A stretch of 9,481 bases of DNA from Bacteroidales bacterium (lineage in GTDB: Bacteria > Bacteroidota > Bacteroidia > Bacteroidales > GCA-2748055): the NCBI GenBank assembly GCA_024763595.1, contig JANTFK010000092.1, positions 1 through 9,481 of the forward strand, given 5' to 3'. Made by a program: the position numbers and the translations under genes. The notes below the pieces were generated by a model. The model was not told the origin of the DNA, did no database searches, and saw nothing but the letters and a program-made list of their open reading frames with translations. Below, one piece after another: positions 1 through 5,586 of this stretch; position 1 is the first letter of the stretch, and every line of letters starts with the position of its first letter.

Positions 1-353
1 TGCTGCCTCCCGTAGGAGTCTGGTCCGTGTCTCAGTACCAGTGTGGGGGACCATCCTCTCAGACCCCCTAGACATCGTAGTCTTGGTGAGCTATTACCTC
101 ACCAACAAACTAATGTCACGCATGCCCATCTCTAACCGCCGGAGCTTTAACTATAAAAAGATGTCAGTTCATAGTATTATGGAGTATTAATCCGAATTTC
201 TTCGGGCTATGCTCCAGTTAGAGGTAGGTTACAAACGCGATACTCACCCGTGCGCCGGTCGTCGCCTGGCCGAAGCCATCGTTACCCCTCGACTTGCATG
301 TGTTAGGCCTGCCGCTAGCGTTCATCCTGAGCCAGGATCAAACTCTTCATTGT
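1..353 (-). rRNA. rrs: 16S ribosomal RNA, 5' part (partial)
   Basis: The reverse complement carries the universal 16S start region (AGAGTTTGATCCTGGCTCAG, plus-strand 346 down to 327), followed by GATGAACGCTAGCGGCAGGC and the 'CACATGCAAGTCGAG' stretch. The window begins inside the conserved ACTCCTACGGGAGGCAGCA site (E. coli about 338-356). Counting back from the 27F-type site puts the mature 5' end near 353, accurate to a few bases. Only about the first 355 of roughly 1500 nt are present; the rest lies left of the window. The sequence type fits Bacteroidota. The gene is transcribed away from the protein genes of the window. Confidence 0.97.
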
Positions 354-441
354 AGAAAAATTTAAATATGCTCAAGATTCTTCACTCCTCAAATTCATTT
401 GGAATTTCAGGTGACTTCTTTACCTAATTCTTACTTCAGTA

Positions 442-453
442 TTTTCAAAGAAC
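442..453 (-). promoter_or_regulatory. boxA-like antitermination site in the 16S leader
   Basis: Read on the minus strand the sequence is GTTCTTTGAAAA, close to the bacterial rRNA boxA core (TGCTCTTTAACA) and to the GTTCTTTGA form that I recall from Bacteroidota rRNA leaders. It lies about 90 nt upstream of mature 16S and downstream of both predicted rRNA promoters, as needed for Nus-factor loading on the leader RNA. It is part of a short stem (CAAAG-AA-CTTTG, 446-457). The role is inferred from sequence and position only. Confidence 0.55.
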
Positions 454-478
454 TTTGTTCTGATAATTTTCCGGACTG

Positions 479-509
479 CAAAGTTAACAACTTTATCCCT
501 TCTCTGCAA
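479..509 (-). promoter_or_regulatory. Proximal rRNA promoter (P2)
   Basis: On the minus strand a perfect Bacteroidota -7 box TAACTTTG (486-479) is preceded by TTG (509-507) with a 20-bp gap, matching the TTG/TTTG-N19-21-TAnnTTTG pattern. The predicted start is near 475, giving a leader of roughly 120 nt before mature 16S. The boxA-like site lies downstream of it. Confidence 0.6.
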
Positions 510-565
510 TATCTTTCTTCACAAAATAGCCCGTTTTAAGAACAACTGCTTGTCAAAAGCGGATG

Positions 566-598
566 CAAAGATAAGAGCTTTCATTTCAAATCTCCAAA
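566..598 (-). promoter_or_regulatory. Distal rRNA promoter (P1)
   Basis: On the minus strand TATCTTTG (573-566) is a perfect -7 box, preceded by TTTG (598-595) at a 21-bp gap. The predicted start is near 562, so the leader would be about 210 nt. Phased A-tracts sit immediately upstream of the -33 element. Tandem promoters are common for rRNA operons; P1 and P2 together support a strong dual-promoter arrangement. Confidence 0.62.
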
Positions 599-600
599 TG

Positions 601-620
601 TTTTTTCGAATTTTTTCGAA
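601..620 (-). repeat. Two phased 10-bp A-tract repeats (UP-element-like)
   Basis: TTTTTTCGAA occurs twice in perfect tandem on the plus strand, so the rRNA-coding direction reads two A6 tracts spaced exactly 10 bp. They cover about -39 to -58 relative to the predicted P1 start. That is the place where UP elements contact the RNA polymerase alpha C-terminal domains, and A-tracts phased by one helical turn bend DNA. Confidence 0.6.
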
Positions 621-718
621 ATTAATTCCACACGGCTGGTAATCTGAATTTTATGAGCCACACTTAAAAGAACTCCCTTTTTTCAACAGCGTGCAAATAT
701 AGCGCATTCCACGTATCC

Positions 719-753
719 TTGGCACTCATTCTGCAAAAAATGGATTAATTTTG
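719..753 (+). promoter_or_regulatory. Probable promoter of the GT2-pyrC genes
   Basis: TAATTTTG at 746-753 is a perfect TAnnTTTG -7 box, 17 bp before the ATG at 771, implying a very short leader (start near 757). The best -33 candidate is TTG at 719-721, but the 24-bp gap is longer than usual, so the upstream half is uncertain. Confidence 0.45.
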
Positions 754-770
754 TTTCTTTTGAACCTGAT

Positions 771-1508
771 ATGGGAAGTGAACGGCTGGTCATCGTACCC
801 ACATACAACGAAATCGAGAACATTGACAGGATCGTAAAGGCTGTCATGGACCTTTCAATGGAGACAGACCTTCTGATTGTGGACGACAATTCACCGGATG
901 GTACCGGCCGGCGTATCAGGGAACTGCAGACAACCTACAAAAAGAGGCTCCACCTGCTGGAGCGGGAAGGAAAACTAGGGCTCGGTACGGCTTACATCAA
1001 AGGATTTATCTGGGCACTGGAACAGGGATACCTCTATGTATGTGAAATGGATGCCGATTTCTCCCATGATCCCAATGACCTGCCGGCACTGTTTGAAGCA
1101 TGCAGCAACAACCTGGCAGATGTGGCCATAGGCTCAAGGTATATCTCCGGGGTCAATGTGGTCAACTGGCCCATGAGCAGGGTACTCATTTCCTATTTTG
1201 CCTCGGTCTATGTCAGGCTCATTACCCATATGAAAGTACGGGATGCCACAGCCGGATTTGTTTGCTACCGGAAAGAGGTCCTTGAAACCATTGAACTGGA
1301 TAAGATCAGGTTTAAAGGATATGCTTTCCAGATCGAGATGAAATTCAAAGCCTGGAAGTACGGATTCAGGGTGCTGGAACTGCCTATTATTTTCACTGAC
1401 CGCAAAGCAGGTACCTCAAAAATGTCGGGCAAGATCGTTAATGAAGCTGTTTTCGGAGTGATCAGGCTGAAAGTGTCCAGCTGGTTCAGGAGTTACAGGA
1501 GAGATTAA
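771..1508 (+). CDS. Polyprenol monophosphomannose synthase-like family 2 glycosyltransferase
   Basis: A GT2 (GT-A fold) enzyme of the Dpm1/Ppm1 type, expected to transfer a hexose, most likely mannose, from GDP-mannose to a polyprenyl phosphate on the cytoplasmic face of the inner membrane. What is seen: N-terminal IVPTYNEIENI (8-18), nucleotide-binding VDDNSPDGTG (37-46), the metal-binding D94-A-D96 in MDADFSHDP, GSRYISGG-like GSRYISG (121-127), ATAGF (159-163) and GYAFQIEM (183-190), all typical of the Dpm1 branch. The 245-residue length matches a catalytic domain alone; there is no C-terminal GtrA-like or multi-helix membrane part. The ATG follows a good -7 box by 17 bp and no earlier in-frame ATG is near. 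Dihydroorotase begins 24 bp downstream, so the two are probably cotranscribed. The exact sugar and acceptor cannot be read from sequence. Confidence 0.9.
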   Translation: MGSERLVIVPTYNEIENIDRIVKAVMDLSMETDLLIVDDNSPDGTGRRIRELQTTYKKRLHLLEREGKLGLGTAYIKGFIWALEQGYLYVCEMDADFSHDPNDLPALFEACSNNLADVAIGSRYISGVNVVNWPMSRVLISYFASVYVRLITHMKVRDATAGFVCYRKEVLETIELDKIRFKGYAFQIEMKFKAWKYGFRVLELPIIFTDRKAGTSKMSGKIVNEAVFGVIRLKVSSWFRSYRRD

Positions 1509-1520
1509 GAAAAATCGTAG

Positions 1521-1527
1521 AAAAGGG
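1521..1527 (+). promoter_or_regulatory. Possible ribosome binding site of pyrC
   Basis: AAAAGGG ends 5 bases before the ATG at 1533. It is the clearest Shine-Dalgarno-like purine run in the window. Other starts here are preceded only by A-rich sequence, as is usual in Bacteroidota, where such sites matter less. Confidence 0.35.
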
Positions 1528-1532
1528 ATATT

Positions 1533-2879
1533 ATGGATAACTATCTCATAAAGAATGCGAAAATCGTCAACAACGGGTTGATCATATCCGGATTTGTGCT
1601 GGTACAGGGTGGCATCATCAGGGCCGTTGGAGAAGGGGAGCCCGCAGTTGATCAGGATCTGGCAGAGGTGATTGATGCTGGCGGCAACTATCTGCTACCC
1701 GGCCTCATCGATGACCAGGTACATTTCCGTGAGCCCGGGCTCACTCACAAAGCAGAAATTGCAACAGAATCCAAAGCGGCAGTTGCCGGTGGAATCACCT
1801 CCTTTATGGAGATGCCCAATACCATACCCCAGACCACCTCCCTCCGTGAGCTGGAAAAGAAGTACCGGCGGGCCTCAGAGGTTTCCCTGGCCAATTACTC
1901 TTTCTACCTGGGAGCCACCAATGACAACCTGGAAGAGATCAAACAACTGGATCCCGCCAAGAACTGCGGAGTCAAGGTATTCATGGGTTCCTCAACTGGA
2001 AATATGCTGGTTGACAACCGGGAATCACTGGAACAGATCTTTGCAGAGTCGCCCACGCTTATTGCCACCCACTGTGAAGATGAATCAACCATCCGGAAGA
2101 ATACTAAAAAATACAAAGCGCAATTTGGGGAGGATATTCCGGTTCATCTTCATCCCGCAATCCGGAGCGAAGAGGCCTGTTTTCTCTCCAGCTCACTGGC
2201 TGTTGAGCTGGCAAAAAAGCATAACTCGCGCCTTCATGTGCTGCACCTCTCCACTGCCAGGGAGCTCGAACTATTTGAACAGGGGACCGATTTTCAGAAG
2301 AAAAGGATTACCGCAGAGGCATGTATCCATCACCTCTGGTTTCATGATGGGGATTATGAGCGAAAAGGGTCCCTGATCAAATGGAACCCGGCTGTTAAAA
2401 CGGTTCATGACCGCGACTCCCTTGTGGCAGCCCTGCTGAACGACAAGCTGGATGTGGTTGCCACAGACCATGCACCCCATACCATCGAAGAAAAGCAGAG
2501 CAAATATTTTAAATCGCCGTCGGGCGGCCCCCTGGTGCAGCATGCCCTGGTGGCCATGCTCGAACTGGTCCACCATGGGAAGATCACCGTCGAGAAGGTG
2601 GTGGAGAAAATGTGTCATGCCCCGGCCAGGTTGTTTGGAATTAAAGAACGGGGGTTCATAGCACCCGGCTACAAAGCCGATTTGACCCTGGTGGATATGA
2701 ACCAGGAGTGGAGCGTGGCCCATCAGAATATCTACTATAAATGTGGCTGGTCGCCTTTTGAGGGTGAAACATTTCATTCAAAAGTGACACATACCTGGGT
2801 CAATGGGAAGCTGGTATATATGAATGGAATGTTCAATGAAATGGTACGTGGAGAACGGCTGGAATTTGAAAGTGTTTAA
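1533..2879 (+). CDS. pyrC: Dihydroorotase
   Basis: Cyclic amidohydrolase that interconverts N-carbamoyl-aspartate and dihydroorotate, the third step of de novo pyrimidine synthesis, in the cytoplasm. The 448-residue length fits the long (type I, allantoinase-like) dihydroorotases. Seen in order: a small N-terminal beta part ending in LLPGLIDDQVHFREPGLTHK (54-73), AGGITSFMEMPNT (85-97), the probable carboxylated metal-bridging lysine K148 in GVKVFMGSSTG, H180 in THCEDE, H238 in HVLHLST, D312 in VVATDHAPH, and a C-terminal amidohydrolase beta part (GYKADLTLVD, 379-388). In the usual HxH metal motif the first histidine is glutamine (Q62, with H64 kept), as I recall for Bacteroidota dihydroorotases generally, so the enzyme is probably active. 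It starts 24 bp after the glycosyltransferase stop. High confidence in family, slightly lower in exact substrate. Confidence 0.93.
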   Translation: MDNYLIKNAKIVNNGLIISGFVLVQGGIIRAVGEGEPAVDQDLAEVIDAGGNYLLPGLIDDQVHFREPGLTHKAEIATESKAAVAGGITSFMEMPNTIPQTTSLRELEKKYRRASEVSLANYSFYLGATNDNLEEIKQLDPAKNCGVKVFMGSSTGNMLVDNRESLEQIFAESPTLIATHCEDESTIRKNTKKYKAQFGEDIPVHLHPAIRSEEACFLSSSLAVELAKKHNSRLHVLHLSTARELELFEQGTDFQKKRITAEACIHHLWFHDGDYERKGSLIKWNPAVKTVHDRDSLVAALLNDKLDVVATDHAPHTIEEKQSKYFKSPSGGPLVQHALVAMLELVHHGKITVEKVVEKMCHAPARLFGIKERGFIAPGYKADLTLVDMNQEWSVAHQNIYYKCGWSPFEGETFHSKVTHTWVNGKLVYMNGMFNEMVRGERLEFESV

Positions 2880-2913
2880 AATACAAGGATCTTCAACAAT
2901 AATGAGCGCTGTT

Positions 2914-4092
2914 ATGAAAAAGAAAATAGTTCCCTTAACAGGATTGCCACTGATACCGGGTTTATGGTTGGCGGCCGGACTGGTTATTCTGCTGGCCGGA
3001 TGCAAACCGGCTCCAAAAAAAGAAAAAACAAGCGAGCCCGGGCGTCCCAAATACAAAATTGAACAATCGCTTTTCGGGATTACTCCTGAAGGAGATTCTG
3101 TGATGTTATTTACATTGAAAAACGATCAGGAGATCGTTGTGAAGATTACCAATTACGGTGGCATCATTACTGAGATCCACACCCCCGGCCGCGAGGGAAA
3201 AAGCGACAACATTGTTCTGGGTTTTGATAACCTGGATCAGTACCTTGCCGGGCATCCCTACTTTGGTGCCATCATCGGACGGTATGGTAACCGAATCGGC
3301 AAAGCACAATTTACGCTGGATGGGAAAGTATACCACCTGGCAGCCAATGACGGGGAGAACGCCCTTCACGGAGGTGTGGCCGGTTTTGACAAAAAGATCT
3401 GGAGCCCTGAAGTGACCGCCGGGAATGACCGGGCTGTACTGAAGCTCTCTTACCTGAGCCCGGATGGAGAGGAGGGTTATCCGGGCAACCTGCAGGCAGT
3501 GGTCACCTATGAACTGCTGTCCGACCGGTTAATGATCACCTATGAAGCAAAGACAGACAAGGCCACCCCGGTGAACCTGACCAACCACTCCTATTTCAAC
3601 CTTGGGGGTGAAGGGACCATCCTGGATCACATATTATATATTAATGCCTCCAGGTATACTCCCCCGGATGAGGAATTGATACCCACCGGCGAGCTGACCA
3701 ATGTGCAGGGGACTCCCTTCGATTTCAGGAGGCCCACTGTGGTGGGAGAACGTCTGCAGGAAGCAGGCGGTAATCCCGTCGGATATGACCTGAATTATGT
3801 ACTGGATGGTACTGCCGGGGAAAAAGTACTGGCTGCCAAGTTGCTGGACCCGCAAAGCGGACGATCCCTGGAGGTTACCACCACCGAACCGGGACTCCAG
3901 TTCTATACCGGGAACTTCCTGGACGGTTCACTGGTATCGGGCGACCGGACCTTTGTTCAGTACAGTGGCATTTGCCTGGAGACACAGCACTTCCCCGATT
4001 CTCCCAATCAACCCGGTTTCCCAAATACCATTCTGAGGCCCGGGGAGACCTATGCCACCCAGACCATATTTAAATTCGGTGTGGAAGAGTAG
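2914..4092 (+). CDS. galM: Aldose 1-epimerase (galactose mutarotase), exported lipoprotein
   Basis: Mutarotase interconverting alpha and beta anomers of aldoses such as galactose or glucose. From the chosen start the protein has 392 residues. MKKK and a hydrophobic stretch end in the lipobox LLAGC (C30), so it should be exported and lipid-anchored rather than cytoplasmic. The galactose-mutarotase domain follows: NYGGIITEI (80-88), GRYGNRI (122-128), ENALHGG with catalytic-site H152, NLTNHSYFNLGG with H225, and ETQHFPDSPNQPGFP with the catalytic base E356. The residue after the lipid Cys is Lys and no acidic surface-export run follows, so a periplasmic location is the better guess. Start choice: the frame is open back to 2824, but that would overlap dihydroorotase and bury the signal peptide; ATG at 2902 (preceded by AAGGA at 2885-2889) is an acceptable alternative adding MSAV. 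It sits 34 bp after pyrC and may be cotranscribed. Confidence 0.9.
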   Translation: MKKKIVPLTGLPLIPGLWLAAGLVILLAGCKPAPKKEKTSEPGRPKYKIEQSLFGITPEGDSVMLFTLKNDQEIVVKITNYGGIITEIHTPGREGKSDNIVLGFDNLDQYLAGHPYFGAIIGRYGNRIGKAQFTLDGKVYHLAANDGENALHGGVAGFDKKIWSPEVTAGNDRAVLKLSYLSPDGEEGYPGNLQAVVTYELLSDRLMITYEAKTDKATPVNLTNHSYFNLGGEGTILDHILYINASRYTPPDEELIPTGELTNVQGTPFDFRRPTVVGERLQEAGGNPVGYDLNYVLDGTAGEKVLAAKLLDPQSGRSLEVTTTEPGLQFYTGNFLDGSLVSGDRTFVQYSGICLETQHFPDSPNQPGFPNTILRPGETYATQTIFKFGVEE

Positions 4093-4126
4093 CCGGGACA
4101 TCATAGCACCGGGGAACCGGGTCTGC

Positions 4127-4152
4127 GAGCTTAGCGGAGCTCATGCGTGAGC
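4127..4152 (+). repeat. Two overlapping, mutually exclusive short hairpins
   Basis: GAGCT (4127-4131) pairs with AGCTC (4138-4142) around a 6-nt loop, while GCTCA (4139-4143) pairs with TGAGC (4148-4152) around a TGCG loop. The arms share bases 4139-4142, so only one stem can form. No T-run follows, so this is not a standard intrinsic terminator for the epimerase gene. It lies in the 110-bp gap before the Crp/Fnr gene and could be structure in its leader, or chance. Confidence 0.3.
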
Positions 4153-4202
4153 GGGACTTCAAAACAAAATAATTGTGAGCTTGTTTCATAAAAAAAGATC
4201 TC

Positions 4203-4823
4203 ATGAACCCTGACAATGCACGATCCCTGTTCTCCTTTGAAAGGGAACTGCTCGATGAGATAAACAAATCAGATGTGGTTGAGATAGGACCCGGTACCAT
4301 TGTCCTGAAAGAAAATGCATTTATCAAAGTGATCCCGCTTGTCCTGGAGGGCTCCATCAAACTCAGAAAAGTGGATCCAACCGGCCGGGAGATTGTTTTT
4401 TATCATATTGAACCGGGGGAGAGCTGCATCCTCTCCATCACATCCTGTCTGAATGAAAAGGCGAGTCAGGCAGAGGCCATCATTGAAAAAAAGACACGCA
4501 TGATCGTTGTAGAAGCAGCGAAAGTACGCTCCTGGATGGACCGTTTTCCTACCTGGAGAAGATTCGTGGTAAACCTCTATTATATCCGGATGGCAGAGTT
4601 GATGACCCTGATTGATCTGGTGCTGTTTAAAAGTGTGGATACCCGGCTGATCCAGCATCTTCGGGCAAATGCTGTCAACAATGAACTGGCCATTACCCAC
4701 CAGCAGCTTGCCGGTGAACTGGGAACGGCCCGGGAGGTGATCTCCAGGTTACTGAAGCAAATGGAGAAAGACCAGGTCATTCGTCTTGAAAGAGGTAAAA
4801 TCAAAATTCTCAAGCCATTGTGA
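4203..4823 (+). CDS. Crp/Fnr-family transcriptional regulator
   Basis: A 206-residue DNA-binding regulator of the Crp/Fnr superfamily. Residues about 20-110 form the cNMP-binding-type beta roll (GPGTIVLKENAFIKVIPLVLEGSIKL, then FYHIEPGESCILS), 112-155 the long dimer helix, and about 160-206 the winged helix. The recognition helix lies in THQQLAGELGTAREVISRLLKQMEK (165-189), the diagnostic Crp/Fnr HTH. The cAMP phosphate cassette of E. coli Crp is not preserved: no Arg-Ser pair follows the GE motif. Two cysteines (C75, C82) sit in the CILSITSC loop where the ligand would bind. There is no N-terminal cysteine cluster as in Fnr. The gene directly precedes a DUF2892/Rieske operon and its stop codon overlaps a TGTGA-N6-TCACA dyad, its probable operator. 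The A-rich leader before the ATG is typical. The effector is unknown; redox or sulfur sensing is a guess from the cysteines and neighbours. Confidence 0.9.
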   Translation: MNPDNARSLFSFERELLDEINKSDVVEIGPGTIVLKENAFIKVIPLVLEGSIKLRKVDPTGREIVFYHIEPGESCILSITSCLNEKASQAEAIIEKKTRMIVVEAAKVRSWMDRFPTWRRFVVNLYYIRMAELMTLIDLVLFKSVDTRLIQHLRANAVNNELAITHQQLAGELGTAREVISRLLKQMEKDQVIRLERGKIKILKPL

Positions 4824-4834
4824 CCAGGGTCACA
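4819..4834. promoter_or_regulatory. Crp/Fnr-type operator
   Basis: TGTGACC-AG-GGTCACA is a dyad with 7-bp perfect arms and contains an exact TGTGA-N6-TCACA. It overlaps the stop codon of the Crp/Fnr gene (4821-4823) and ends immediately before the TTG -33 element at 4835. Its centre (4826.5) lies about 41 bp upstream of the predicted transcription start near 4868, the standard class II activator spacing. Binding by the adjacent regulator is inferred from family knowledge and position. Confidence 0.72.
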
Positions 4835-4864
4835 TTGATTTGAACGCCTGCAGCCCTATTTTTG
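4835..4864 (+). promoter_or_regulatory. Promoter of the DUF2892-Rieske operon
   Basis: TTG (4835-4837), a 19-bp gap and TATTTTTG (4857-4864) match the Bacteroidota TTG-N19-TAnnTTTG promoter exactly. The predicted start is near 4868, leaving about 20 nt before the ATG at 4888. The Crp/Fnr dyad abuts the -33 element on its upstream side. A weak -33 half with an upstream activator site suggests activator-dependent expression. Confidence 0.65.
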
Positions 4865-4887
4865 ACATATCACAAAATCATGTAGTT

Positions 4888-5073
4888 ATGAAAAAAAATG
4901 TTGGGAACGCAGACAGATGGATCAGGATCATTCTGGGAATTGCCATAGTGGCAGCCGGTCTCTATTTTAAATCCTGGTGGGGATTAATTGGGGTGGTCCT
5001 CCTCGGAACAGCATTGGTCAGAACCTGTCCCCTGTTTATGATATTTGGAATTTCATCCAGAAAGAACCCGTAA
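4888..5073 (+). CDS. DUF2892 (YgaP-type) small inner-membrane protein
   Basis: A 61-residue protein matching the DUF2892/YgaP transmembrane domain: MKKNVGNADRWIRIILG start, two hydrophobic segments (about 11-26 and 30-45) joined by a short FKSWWG turn, then the family's CPLF-x-x-FGI ending (C47). In YgaP-like proteins this domain anchors a rhodanese; here it stands alone, as is common in Bacteroidota. ATG at 4888 is chosen because the family's conserved start (N-V-G-x-x-D-R) follows directly. An earlier in-frame ATG at 4786 would overlap the regulator and read through the operator. The Rieske gene starts 12 bp after the stop, so the two are cotranscribed. Exact function is unknown; such proteins often accompany sulfur and redox genes. 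Confidence 0.85.
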   Translation: MKKNVGNADRWIRIILGIAIVAAGLYFKSWWGLIGVVLLGTALVRTCPLFMIFGISSRKNP

Positions 5074-5085
5074 AACCCATGTATC

Positions 5086-5508
5086 ATGAACAGGAGGGAT
5101 TTAATCAGAAATATTGCCGCGGGAACAGCTACGATCTTTGTTGTCCCTTCAGTGATCACCTCCTGTGAGAAGGAGTCTGAAGATCCGGATAACAATAGTA
5201 AGCCCGGCGGTAATGGTTTGACCATTGACCTGACAGATCCTAAATACAGCAATCTTGGATCTGCAGGAGGTTCAAAGGTGGTGAATGATATAATCATTTT
5301 CAATACCGGTGATGCAATCATTGCGCTTTCCAGTATTTGCACCCATCAGGGTTGCAAAGTCTCCTATAACCATGGAAACAGTAACCTGCCCTGCCCGTGT
5401 CATGGCTCCATATTCTCTACCAACGGCGCAGTTCTGCAAGGTCCTGCCCAGACTGCCCTGCAAAAACATAAGGTCTCCCGGGAAGGGGATATACTGACCA
5501 TCGGTTAA
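5086..5508 (+). CDS. Exported Rieske [2Fe-2S] lipoprotein
   Basis: A 140-residue electron-transfer protein. The Rieske cluster motifs are complete: C85-T-H87-Q-G-C90 and C103-P-C105-H106-G-S. By analogy to bc1-type Rieske proteins C85, H87, C103 and H106 bind the cluster, and C90-C105 form the stabilising disulfide. GP (119-120) resembles the proline loop. The N-terminus has an Arg pair (NRRDLIRN, 2-9) and a hydrophobic stretch ending in VITSC (C27), consistent with Tat export of a folded cluster protein and lipid anchoring in place of the usual transmembrane helix. A linker rich in Gly, Asn and Asp (28-45) follows. It is cotranscribed with DUF2892 from a probably Crp/Fnr-controlled promoter. 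No cytochrome b, cytochrome c or oxidoreductase large subunit lies nearby, so the partner is unknown; a role as a solitary periplasmic redox protein is possible. Confidence 0.9.
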   Translation: MNRRDLIRNIAAGTATIFVVPSVITSCEKESEDPDNNSKPGGNGLTIDLTDPKYSNLGSAGGSKVVNDIIIFNTGDAIIALSSICTHQGCKVSYNHGNSNLPCPCHGSIFSTNGAVLQGPAQTALQKHKVSREGDILTIG

Positions 5509-5586
5509 TCATCAACCCGTTTCCTGTACTGTTCAGCCATGGACAGGGCAGTCAGTTCATGAATGCGACAATTCGAAGTCTGCTAA

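Larger units (their letters stand above)
354..770. promoter_or_regulatory. Divergent control region between the rRNA operon and the GT2-pyrC genes
   Basis: This 417-bp stretch has no credible gene. On the minus strand it holds the 16S leader with a boxA-like site, two tandem Bacteroidota-type rRNA promoters, a third isolated -7-like box (TATATTTG at 701-694, no good -33 partner) and phased A-tracts. On the plus strand it holds a probable promoter just before the glycosyltransferase gene. The region is markedly AT-rich compared with the flanking coding DNA. Open frames crossing it on the minus strand run antisense into the glycosyltransferase gene and look like chance. Confidence 0.75.

Noticed and set aside
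694..701. Third rRNA promoter with -7 box TATATTTG on the minus strand
   Set aside because: No TTG or TTTG at 19-23 bp upstream; the nearest T-run with G is 32 bp away. Kept only as a note inside the control-region entry.
683..889. Minus-strand 68-residue frame between the rRNA and glycosyltransferase genes
   Set aside because: Mostly antisense to the glycosyltransferase, no family features, no promoter or ribosome site; a chance frame.
1672..2376. 234-residue plus-strand frame inside dihydroorotase
   Set aside because: Out-of-frame shadow of a well-conserved gene, with a low-complexity Pro/Trp/Arg-rich product and no recognisable motif.
2271..2777. 168-residue minus-strand frame opposite dihydroorotase
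   Set aside because: Antisense shadow with no start signal and no domain; the sense strand shows all dihydroorotase motifs.
2824..2913. Longer start for the mutarotase at 2824
   Set aside because: It overlaps the end of dihydroorotase by 56 bases and puts 30 non-conserved residues before a typical MKKK lipoprotein signal peptide.
4170..4177. TAATTGTG as a -7 box for the Crp/Fnr gene
   Set aside because: One mismatch in the TTTG core and no -33 element at the right distance.
4786..4887. Longer start for the DUF2892 protein at 4786
   Set aside because: It overlaps the Crp/Fnr gene in another frame and reads through the operator and promoter; the family's conserved N-terminus begins at 4888.
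5511..5570. Terminator hairpin after the Rieske gene
   Set aside because: Only 4-bp pairings (for example CTGT/ACAG) with long loops and no T-run.
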